From Bacteriovoracaceae bacterium UBA2394 (GTDB taxonomy: Bacteria; Bdellovibrionota; UBA2394), in assembly GCA_002343335.1 (NCBI GenBank), contig DDSI01000050.1:1-8802 (forward strand): DNA of 8,802 nucleotides, given 5' to 3'. The translations under genes were made by a program, and so were the position numbers. The notes under the pieces are model-generated. The model was not told the DNA's origin and searched no databases. It saw nothing but the letters and a program-made list of their open reading frames with translations. Positions 1-5,811 of this stretch are shown here, one piece after another. Position 1 is the first letter of the stretch. Every line of letters begins with the position of its first letter.

Positions 1-612
1 GCCTACGATAGTCTCGGAAACACTCGTGAATTGAGGACGTACTTTTTACTTCTAAAGCCTTATTCCTGGGCTTACTTCACACTCACCCTTGGCGAAAATC
101 TATCGAACTACGACGACCAGGGATTGGAAGATGGAACAGTCATCATCGCTCAAGGGACCCTTCAGTTTAATCCTCAAGGCCAATTGATCTCTGCGATCCC
201 ATACCTCGATGGCGTGACAGGGACCGTTCTTGCCGGACAAAAAGTGAAAGAAGGAAAAGATGCCGGAATCGAATGGAACAGCGGAGCTCAAAAAGTGCCC
301 TCCATTAAGATGAGTTTTAATAAAAAAATCGTCACTCAGTACTGCGCCTCGAGCAGTTTATATTCGCTTTCTCAAAATGGATATCCTTACGGGGAAAGGA
401 ACTCTACCTATTTCGATTCCGATGGAAATCTAATCGCCACTTTTTCAAATGGATTGGAACAATCATTGTATCTCATTCCCTTGGCGTTATTTCCCGCCGA
501 AGACTTTCTCACTCCGATTTCGGACACCCTCTTTAGGGAGTCGGTAGAAAGTGGGCCGCCGGCGCTTGGCGCCCCCAATACGGGCGGGCGAGGAAGTATC
601 TATTCTCAATAA
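1..612 (+). CDS. flgE: Flagellar hook protein FlgE-like, 3' part, C-terminally truncated
   Basis: The reading frame is open from base 1, so the 5' end lies outside the window; 203 residues are visible. FlgE polymerises outside the cell into the flagellar hook, the universal joint between rod and filament. The first residues, AYDSLGNTRELRTYF, match the start of the FlaE domain (central hook domain). Later parts also fit hook proteins: NGYPYGE followed by a 'DSDGNLIATFSNG' stretch, 'IPLALFP', 'LFRESVESG' and 'LGAPNTGGRGSI'. In normal FlgE this last block leads into an 'LE.SNVDL' segment and a C-terminal D0 helix of roughly 40 residues that packs in the hook core. Here a TAA follows GSIYSQ at once, and neither other forward frame downstream restores that helix. 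The gene is therefore either a decayed copy (pseudogene) or an unusual paralog. FlgF or FlgG would be alternatives from the tail block alone, but the YDSLGN motif favours FlgE. No other flagellar gene is visible downstream. Confidence 0.72.
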   Translation, partial: AYDSLGNTRELRTYFLLLKPYSWAYFTLTLGENLSNYDDQGLEDGTVIIAQGTLQFNPQGQLISAIPYLDGVTGTVLAGQKVKEGKDAGIEWNSGAQKVPSIKMSFNKKIVTQYCASSSLYSLSQNGYPYGERNSTYFDSDGNLIATFSNGLEQSLYLIPLALFPAEDFLTPISDTLFRESVESGPPALGAPNTGGRGSIYSQ

Positions 613-705
613 ATATTTGCCTAAGACAACGCCGGTACGAATAAAATTGAGTTAACAATCAGTTCAAGTACAGTCGCCCCTGGGTTTTATTTTTAAGGGG
701 GTCTT
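613..705. other. Intergenic spacer upstream of the small-gene pair
   Basis: This is a 93-base gap between the truncated hook gene and the first small gene. I looked for the missing hook C-terminus in all forward frames and found none. No convincing -35/-10 promoter pair and no U-tailed hairpin is visible. The only clear signal is the ribosome binding site at its right end, listed separately. Confidence 0.6.
695..701 (+). promoter_or_regulatory. Shine-Dalgarno sequence for the gene at 706
   Basis: AAGGGGG lies four bases before the ATG at 706 and is the strongest ribosome binding site in the window. CCCCT at 677-681 could pair with AGGGG at 696-700 across a 14-base AU-rich loop and cover it. 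That pairing is only five base pairs, so its relevance is uncertain. Confidence 0.6.
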
Positions 706-990
706 ATGAACTTTAAGGGTAGTGTGGTCGCCCTCACGGGCTTTTTAGGTCTCATCGCAATTTCAGCAAATTCGGTACAAGCGAAAAAAGGAAGTGGCCG
801 AAGTAAATCCATTCCTATGGACGTGGCAGAGGAGGAGGAAAGTCGAACTTCTCGCGGATGCATCGACGCCGTTGGAATGACTCTGCCGCAGACGTCTTCC
901 GCGGAATATGGTCCTTCCACAGAGGAGCGCTATCAAAATTACGACCATCCCAGCTCCGAAACCGATATGGGATCGGATATTCCATGGTGA
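706..990 (+). CDS. Small secreted protein, unrecognised family
   Basis: This gene encodes 94 residues. I do not recognise a family. The N-terminus is a classical Sec signal peptide: MNFKGS, a hydrophobic core at about residues 7-22 (VVALTGFLGLIAISAN), then SVQA before KKGS, suggesting signal peptidase I cleavage after Ala26. The predicted mature protein of about 68 residues begins basic (KKGSGRSK) and turns acidic. It has an EEEE-containing stretch, one cysteine in RGCIDAVG, and a polar C-terminal half rich in S, E, Y and P that looks disordered. It should therefore be periplasmic or exported. The start is well supported by AAGGGGG four bases upstream. The next gene begins six bases after its stop, which suggests co-transcription and a shared role. 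Function cannot be inferred from sequence. Confidence 0.75.
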   Translation: MNFKGSVVALTGFLGLIAISANSVQAKKGSGRSKSIPMDVAEEEESRTSRGCIDAVGMTLPQTSSAEYGPSTEERYQNYDHPSSETDMGSDIPW

Positions 991-996
991 GAATGG

Positions 997-1251
997 ATGA
1001 CCGACGCCGAGCTTGAAGAAATTGCAAATTTAGCCCACGCCGCTCATGAACTTTCTGCGGAGCGCAGGCTCGCCGATCCGGAATTCACCTACAGCTATAT
1101 GCTCGGAAATGCTGAGGCGGAAGATATTGTACGGGTGAGTTCAAATTATCCAAAAGACGTTCATTTTTTGCATCTGGCTCGAACGAAAATGCTCCAGCTG
1201 ATCGAAGAAGTGAAAAAGCTTCGCGCGTCGGCAAAAAGTGAAAAGCCCTAA
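997..1251 (+). CDS. Small helical protein, unrecognised family
   Basis: This gene encodes 84 residues and matches no family I know. There is no signal peptide or membrane segment, so it should be cytoplasmic. Its ends look alpha-helical: an N-terminal acidic helix (MTDAELEEIANLAHAAHEL) and a C-terminal amphipathic, lysine-rich helix (LARTKMLQLIEEVKKLRASAK). A middle part, DPEFTYSYMLGNAEAEDIVRV, separates them. The start follows the previous stop (988-990) by six bases, with a weak GGTGAG ribosome site overlapping that stop, so translational coupling is likely. An ATG at 993 is in a different frame and gives only a short peptide. The TAA at 1249-1251 overlaps the TAG of the opposite-strand gene, which ends at 1248. 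Even composition and tight packing make it a likely real gene. Confidence 0.65.
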   Translation: MTDAELEEIANLAHAAHELSAERRLADPEFTYSYMLGNAEAEDIVRVSSNYPKDVHFLHLARTKMLQLIEEVKKLRASAKSEKP

Positions 1252-3128
1252 AATTTAGGAAGTTTTATCTTCGGAAGTGATTTCTTTACTTCGGAGGTCA
1301 CACCTTCCTTCGCTTTACGCTCCAAGGACTCCTTCGCCGAATTTGCTTCTTGAATATAGTTCGTCGATTTAGCCACGTAGTCTGAGACGCTATTTTCCAC
1401 TTCCGATTGAAATGCGCTTAACTGCGCCATCGCTTGCTTTTTGGCAATCGACACTCGAGCATCCAAGTCTTTGCGCATCCTATCTTTGAATTCATGAAAT
1501 CGCTTTTCGATGGCGGCCGAAAGACCTGCTTGAATGAGCTTGTCTAAGTCGGATTCGATGCCGAGGCTCAGTCGTTCGCCAGTTCTCTTTAACTGCAGCG
1601 TCAACTGAAAATCCTTTACCTTTGCGAAAACATCTTTCAAAAGAGGAATAATAATTCCTTGATTCGGAACTTCGGAAAAATCCCAATCGACCGCTTTGAA
1701 GTCGATGCGATTCACCCATTTCATCTCCTCGCCAGTAAATTCCAGTTCTGAACGAGTATCCGCAAAGCCCTTCGAAATTTTTAAAGGGAATAAGCGCGGG
1801 ATTCCCATGGGCCAGTCTGCCGCATTCAAACGCTCTGCCCCCGCCTTGTAAGAATCCTTCGGGATATCCTTGGTGTAATCCCAAAACATATTTAAATAGG
1901 CTTCGGCGATTTTCTCTTCTTTAAATTGCGCTTTAAAATCCACCGTTGTCGGCTTGCCATAAAGTTTTGGAGAGGAATTTAGGTCCTGAACTTTCAACTC
2001 AAAATATTGGTTCACGTTCTTGCGATTGCCTCCTTCAAGGCCTTTCACGCTGAATTCTGATTTTGCGAGCACGAAAGAGGGCTGCACTTTCTCCGCAATG
2101 AAAATGATATCTCGACCCTTTGCTCGAGGTCGGATTTGGACATCATCTTTGCTCGAAGATTTGGCCATCATTTGTCTGAGCAATTTATGATATTTCAAAA
2201 TATTTTCGGCGCGATTGATCCATTCGGGTCCAAACAGCAGGCGAGAAAAATTATTCATATTGAGCTGGTCGAGACTCACCATCTCACTCAGACGCTGCCA
2301 ATCCGATTGCAACGCTTCATTCGCTCCATCTACGACCGTTTGAATTCTCTGAAGATCGGATTTAGCGTCCCCCACCATCGCCTCGGCCTTTTTCTTTTCA
2401 CTTTGAAAAAAATCCATCGCCGTCTGCACGGTCTTTACTCGATTGACGATCTCCCCGGGATTGGAAGGAACATTTTGCAGCGCGTTTCTGACCAGATTAA
2501 TCTGCGTTTCAAACTCTGACATTCCGCGCATGTCTTTCAACCGAGCATCCCAGCCGGAGCGAATATTTTGCCCCTGAATCACCGTATTTTTGTAAGCTTC
2601 CAGAGATTTCAATTGAAGCGACTCGACAATCTCTCGAGGATTTTCAGGAATTCGAAACTCGAATAGTTTTCCGACCGGAACTTCTTCCATTTCCTTTTTA
2701 AGAGAATCCATCGCCTCGTCTGTTAAATCAGAAATCCACGACGGTTCAGATTTTTTGATCGGCTCCGGCGGAAGCTTGCCCGACGTTTTTCGAGCGGTTC
2801 CCCACTGCACACCCTTGATGGAAAAATTATCGACCACGACTCGCTTTCGAAGGAGCGGCAAGGTCTGGAAATCAAAAATGATATCCTCAAACTCAATCGA
2901 ATTCTTGAACTCATCAGATTTCGACGCGACTTCCAATTTGCGAATGGTGAGTGAAGAATTAACAAGCGAGAGCTTCAAACTCGTAATGTCAGTTTTCGTT
3001 TTGGTGATAAGCGAAATACTAGACTCTAGATTCTCTTTAAGCCACGCGTCCATACGATAGAGAATGAACAGCGTGATGAGCGACAGCAGTAAAACGACGG
3101 GTATGAAAACCTTGAGGCGAATAATCAT
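1248..3128 (-). CDS. TIGR03545 family AsmA-like membrane-anchored protein
   Basis: I place the start at the ATG at 3128-3126, giving 626 residues. An upstream ATG at 3176 would add 16 residues with no match to the family start and would overlap the preceding gene by 52 bases. The 3128 start gives a four-base ATGA overlap with that gene's stop, a typical coupled arrangement. The protein begins with a single membrane helix (about residues 5-24, RLKVFIPVVLLLSLITLFIL). Next comes an AsmA-like segment with 'TLPLLRKRVVVDNFSIKGVQWGTARKTSG' features (residues 89-117), including the TARKTSG motif typical of TIGR03545. The middle contains long charged, probably coiled-coil stretches, then beta-rich AsmA-like sequence. 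The last 80 or so residues are helical, ending KSLPKIKLPKF. It is probably anchored in the inner membrane with a large periplasmic part. The family has no established function; AsmA-like relatives (TamB, YhdP, YdbH) move or organise envelope lipids, so such a role is only inferred. Confidence 0.85.
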   Translation of the reverse strand: MIIRLKVFIPVVLLLSLITLFILYRMDAWLKENLESSISLITKTKTDITSLKLSLVNSSLTIRKLEVASKSDEFKNSIEFEDIIFDFQTLPLLRKRVVVDNFSIKGVQWGTARKTSGKLPPEPIKKSEPSWISDLTDEAMDSLKKEMEEVPVGKLFEFRIPENPREIVESLQLKSLEAYKNTVIQGQNIRSGWDARLKDMRGMSEFETQINLVRNALQNVPSNPGEIVNRVKTVQTAMDFFQSEKKKAEAMVGDAKSDLQRIQTVVDGANEALQSDWQRLSEMVSLDQLNMNNFSRLLFGPEWINRAENILKYHKLLRQMMAKSSSKDDVQIRPRAKGRDIIFIAEKVQPSFVLAKSEFSVKGLEGGNRKNVNQYFELKVQDLNSSPKLYGKPTTVDFKAQFKEEKIAEAYLNMFWDYTKDIPKDSYKAGAERLNAADWPMGIPRLFPLKISKGFADTRSELEFTGEEMKWVNRIDFKAVDWDFSEVPNQGIIIPLLKDVFAKVKDFQLTLQLKRTGERLSLGIESDLDKLIQAGLSAAIEKRFHEFKDRMRKDLDARVSIAKKQAMAQLSAFQSEVENSVSDYVAKSTNYIQEANSAKESLERKAKEGVTSEVKKSLPKIKLPKF

Positions 3129-3664
3129 AGGCCAAATCTCGCTTTCGCCGCTTCGTATTTTTGATACATGCCCCACAGAGGTGTGGCCTGCAGAACTTTC
3201 ACCAACTTGGAATCCCTAATCCGGTCGCGATAGCGATAGCGATAAACTCGAATACCAAGAGCCGCACCGATAAAAAGCGGGACGAATAAAATGAGCGCGA
3301 CGCTGAGAGAGCCCATGACGACGGTATTGTTAAAACGAAAGAATGGAAGGAGCGGTCCAGTCGTCATCTCAATCCAGAAAGATCGAGCGGGTTTTAAATC
3401 CACCAAGAGCCAGTAGCCAAAAGAATCCCACACCGGATCTAATAGCCACCCCACAATTTTGAACACCGCCATCGAGATAAAAAAGGCCGAGAAATTCACT
3501 CGAAGGAGGCAGACGAGCAAAAACAGAATCAAATTGTGCAAGCTCGTTAGCGGCGTCAGGCCGACGATAAAGCCAAAGGCCACGCCGGCGGCAATCTGCC
3601 ATGGAGAAGTCTCAGAATTGAGAAGTTTCAGAATGGAATGAACAGTCTTAATTACGACAAACAT
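3125..3664 (-). CDS. TIGR03546 family membrane protein (DUF2062-like)
   Basis: This gene encodes 179 residues. It shows the family hallmarks: LNSETSPWQIA (residues 15-25), GFIVGLTPLTSLHNL (31-45), a WLLDP segment (73-77) and RFNNTVVMGSL (110-120). About three to four hydrophobic segments are visible, near residues 23-54, 58-76 and 114-138, followed by a basic cytoplasmic-looking tail with YRYRYRDR. TIGR03546 genes are known to sit beside TIGR03545 genes, and that is the case here, with a four-base ATGA overlap and this gene first. The pair is likely an operon transcribed from the gap shared with panD. Function is unknown; co-occurrence with an AsmA-like partner suggests one envelope complex. 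The ATG at 3664 gives the expected family N-terminus, although no clear Shine-Dalgarno sequence precedes it. A GCGATA hexamer repeated three times lies inside the gene. Confidence 0.85.
   Translation of the reverse strand: MFVVIKTVHSILKLLNSETSPWQIAAGVAFGFIVGLTPLTSLHNLILFLLVCLLRVNFSAFFISMAVFKIVGWLLDPVWDSFGYWLLVDLKPARSFWIEMTTGPLLPFFRFNNTVVMGSLSVALILFVPLFIGAALGIRVYRYRYRDRIRDSKLVKVLQATPLWGMYQKYEAAKARFGL
3227..3244. repeat. Short tandem repeat, GCGATA x3, within the TIGR03546 gene
   Basis: Three perfect copies of the hexamer GCGATA occur in a row. On the minus strand they encode three Tyr-Arg dipeptides in the cytoplasmic-looking tail after the last hydrophobic segment (residues 141-146). Gain or loss of one copy would keep the frame. 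The tract is short, so it may simply reflect codon choice. Confidence 0.6.
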
Positions 3665-3688
3665 GAGTCTTAAGAATAAGGTGTGGTT

Positions 3689-3702
3689 TTGATGGAGATC
3701 AA
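3689..3702. promoter_or_regulatory. Inverted repeat in the divergent promoter region, possible operator
   Basis: TTGAT and ATCAA flank a four-base spacer in the 73-base gap between the divergently read TIGR03546 and panD genes. A dyad at such a place could bind a regulator of both promoters. Arms of five bases arise easily by chance, and I could not place convincing -35/-10 boxes for either direction. Confidence 0.2.
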
Positions 3703-3724
3703 TAGCGCAGAGAGAGAACTTGGG

Positions 3725-3737
3725 TTAGGTTGCCTAA
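3725..3737 (+). promoter_or_regulatory. Hairpin abutting the panD start codon, possible RBS cover
   Basis: TTAGG at 3725-3729 and CCTAA at 3733-3737 form a five-base-pair stem with a TTG loop ending directly before the ATG at 3738. The AGG in the 5' arm, eight bases from the ATG, is the best candidate Shine-Dalgarno core, so folding would hide it. A purine run, AGAGAGAGAA at 3709-3718, is the alternative ribosome contact but lies rather far away. The stem is weak. Confidence 0.25.
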
Positions 3738-4148
3738 ATGCGAGAATTCCTAAGAGCTAAAATCCATCGAGCCCGCGTGACGCGAGCTGACTTGGAATAT
3801 GAAGGCAGCTTCGGAATTGACTCCGCAATCTTGCAACAGGTTGGAATTCTCCCCTTCGAATCCATCGAGATTTACAACGTCCGAAATGGTGAGCGACTGC
3901 GCACCTACGCCATTGAACTGCCTGCTGGTTCAGGTCGATTCGAAAGTAACGGCGCGGCAGCCCACAAAATAAAGGAGGGCGACGTCGTCATCATCGCCTG
4001 CTACACGCGCTTACTGGACGCTCAAATTTCGACATTTCGACCGAAGATTTTGACAATGGACGGTAAGACAAACCAAGTTCAGACCTTCCGAGAAGGGCGT
4101 CTTTCTTATAGCGAGAATGAGCCCCGGTCGCTGCCGCTCTTTCAGTAG
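3738..4148 (+). CDS. panD: Aspartate 1-decarboxylase PanD
   Basis: PanD decarboxylates L-aspartate to beta-alanine, the precursor of pantothenate and coenzyme A, in the cytoplasm. It is made as a pro-enzyme that cleaves itself between Gly and Ser and turns the new N-terminal Ser into a pyruvoyl cofactor. The expected features are all present: Lys8 and His10 in KIHR, Tyr21, and the cleavage site Gly23-Ser24 in YEGS. Arg53, Thr56 and Tyr57 lie in the NGERLRTYAI block, Asn71 in NGAAAH (71-76), and the GDVVIIA strand follows. Compared with the E. coli enzyme numbering these are shifted by one. At 136 residues it is about ten longer than the E. coli enzyme, the excess being a C-terminal tail (after residue 115) that is probably not catalytic. 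No panB or panC is nearby, so the gene stands alone. It reads away from the TIGR03546 gene across a 73-base gap. Confidence 0.96.
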   Translation: MREFLRAKIHRARVTRADLEYEGSFGIDSAILQQVGILPFESIEIYNVRNGERLRTYAIELPAGSGRFESNGAAAHKIKEGDVVIIACYTRLLDAQISTFRPKILTMDGKTNQVQTFREGRLSYSENEPRSLPLFQ

Positions 4149-4248
4149 AAAACTGCTTTCGACGAGCTTAATGGGGATTCCATGTCTCAATATGGGAAGT
4201 GTCGTTCGCACGTTGTGGCCGCAGGTAAACGATGCTATTTAGCGCCGC

Positions 4249-5796
4249 ATGAAGACAAGCTCAGCCCTGCGAATTCGTTTTAATGCCTTTGATTTCACGG
4301 CTCTCGCCCTCATCGGAATTGCATTCCAAGCATGCGGCGACGGTTCTCAAGATACGACGGATGTAAATGCCGATACGAGCTACACCTATTCATTGAATCT
4401 GAAGGTTCAAGATCCGTCCAAGCTTCCGGCGCGATTGCAGCCCATCTACAACGGCATCGTTGCGAAGAAACCGGTGAGCTACTCCGAAGTCGGCAATATT
4501 CTTATTCAAGATCAAGTCGTCGCATACCGACAAACTCGGAAAGAAGAGCTGAAGGCCGATGATGAAAAGTCTTTGAAAGCTTACGTCGATGAACTTGTTA
4601 AATCTCCAAGCGATGGACTCACTTTAAAAGAGGCCTACGAAAAGCATATCGAGTCGAAGGGCACGCCTCTTACCTATCAAAAAGATGCTGTGACCCTAAT
4701 GGACATCAAAGAAAAAATTCAAATGCAATGCTACTCGGGCACAATGCTCAACCACATCGTCACACGACGAGCGGTTCGATTGGACAGTCTTTTGAAATCC
4801 AATCCTGTTGTGATTTTCACAGAGGGCCACGTGCAACCCGGAAATATGGTTAAAGACGGCGCTGGAAATTGGGCTCTCAATGGAGTCGAAACCACCGCTT
4901 CAGGTCCCGCCCAAGTAGAATTCGGTCCCGCCAAAGATTTAGAGGGCGATATTTTAGTTGTCGATGCTCAGCTTTTTGAAATCGTGGAAGTGTTTAAGAA
5001 TTATCTGTCGAACGCCGATGAAGCGGTGTCCGACGCCCTCGAGCAAACTGCCAAGAAATACGGCATTCAACTTTCGAAAGCGAATGCAGACTCACTCAAA
5101 TCCGTGAAAAATCAGAAAGTATTCACCGCAAAATCCGCCAATTCAACCCCCTTTGCCTTTGGAATTCCCGAAGACGTCGGCGATAAACCACTATCCCGAA
5201 ATCGAATGGAAAAATTAAATCGAAGCGGTGCGCCTGTGAAACGAGTGAATCAACTCACTCAGGTAGTGAAACTTGATGAGCAACGACCGCGTAACGATTA
5301 TATGGAACGCATTCCCGGAGAATATTTGGGCGTGCGACAGGAGATCCAGGATCTCGGCTCTGCTATAACGAAAGTCACGATCACGGGTTCTTTACTCAAA
5401 ATCCGCACAGATATTATCCCGATTGCGGGAAGACTAGACTCCGCCGATGTTGAAAATCCGACCTCCATTGAAATCCGTTATGAAGTTTCGGAAGCGACTA
5501 TCAATGATAGCACGGTAGAGTTCGCTCTCACTCTTCGTTCAGCCGAAATCTCCCCTAGCCTGGAAGGATTTCTTAAAGCGCAAAATGAAGAGTTGTTAAC
5601 AAGAATTCAGACTTCCTTGGACCAGATTCGAGGCGTCAAACAAATTTCATGGACCGCCCGTTACACTCGCGATGACAAAAATGAAGCGACAGCCCTATTT
5701 TTCCATCAAGACGTGTACTCGGACCGAATTCAAGATGATTGGTTTTTACCTAACGGAAGTGCGATGAATCGCATTTTTCCTCGAGAAGAAAATTAA
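4249..5796 (+). CDS. Predicted lipoprotein, unrecognised family
   Basis: This gene encodes 515 residues. The N-terminus has arginines (Arg8, Arg10), a hydrophobic stretch at about 16-28 (FTALALIGIAFQA) and Cys29 followed by GDGS. That suggests a lipoprotein signal, although Phe at -3 and Gln at -2 depart from the usual lipobox. Asp is not at +2 (it is Gly), so outer-membrane sorting would be expected under the E. coli rule. The mature protein has a charged helical part (about 60-140) and a segment around Cys161 (IQMQCYSGTMLNHIVTRRA), the only other cysteine. A probably beta-rich part follows (185-250), then a low-complexity polar linker (about 270-345) and a beta-rich C-terminal domain (about 360-515) ending SAMNRIFPREEN. 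I know no family with this arrangement. An in-frame TAG at 4240-4242 and the lack of other nearby start codons fix the ATG at 4249, despite no visible Shine-Dalgarno. It follows panD by 100 bases and converges with the next gene. Confidence 0.85.
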   Translation: MKTSSALRIRFNAFDFTALALIGIAFQACGDGSQDTTDVNADTSYTYSLNLKVQDPSKLPARLQPIYNGIVAKKPVSYSEVGNILIQDQVVAYRQTRKEELKADDEKSLKAYVDELVKSPSDGLTLKEAYEKHIESKGTPLTYQKDAVTLMDIKEKIQMQCYSGTMLNHIVTRRAVRLDSLLKSNPVVIFTEGHVQPGNMVKDGAGNWALNGVETTASGPAQVEFGPAKDLEGDILVVDAQLFEIVEVFKNYLSNADEAVSDALEQTAKKYGIQLSKANADSLKSVKNQKVFTAKSANSTPFAFGIPEDVGDKPLSRNRMEKLNRSGAPVKRVNQLTQVVKLDEQRPRNDYMERIPGEYLGVRQEIQDLGSAITKVTITGSLLKIRTDIIPIAGRLDSADVENPTSIEIRYEVSEATINDSTVEFALTLRSAEISPSLEGFLKAQNEELLTRIQTSLDQIRGVKQISWTARYTRDDKNEATALFFHQDVYSDRIQDDWFLPNGSAMNRIFPREEN

Positions 5797-5808
5797 CTCT
5801 AAAGAGTT
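5795..5808. terminator. Short palindrome between convergent genes, possible terminator
   Basis: AACTCT, two bases, then AGAGTT form a perfect short stem in the 15-base gap between the converging stops, overlapping the TAA of the lipoprotein gene. Read on the minus strand it is followed by AATTTTCTTC, a modest T-rich tail, so it might terminate the DUF255 transcript. The stem is A/T-rich and short, and there is no T-run in the plus direction. Confidence 0.3.
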
Positions 5809-5811
5809 TCC

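Noticed and set aside
541..600. GC-rich self-complementary stretch near the end of the hook fragment
   Set aside because: It lies in coding sequence for the conserved LGAPNTGG block, has no T-run behind it and is explained by codon use, so I do not call a terminator.
1492..1884. Minus-strand 130-residue open frame
   Set aside because: It lies in another frame of the TIGR03545 gene, which has family motifs in its own frame.
2136..2519. Plus-strand 127-residue open frame
   Set aside because: It lies antisense within the TIGR03545 gene, has no ribosome site or recognisable motif, and its composition fits a shadow frame.
3129..3176. Sixteen-residue N-terminal extension of the TIGR03545 protein from the ATG at 3176
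   Set aside because: The extension is polar, unlike the family start, and would overlap the upstream gene by 52 bases. The ATG at 3128 gives a clean ATGA overlap directly before the membrane helix.
4201..4248. Possible promoter TTGTGG - 17 bases - TATTTA before the lipoprotein gene
   Set aside because: Each box matches the sigma-70 consensus at only three of six positions, and the spacing to the ATG would leave almost no leader.
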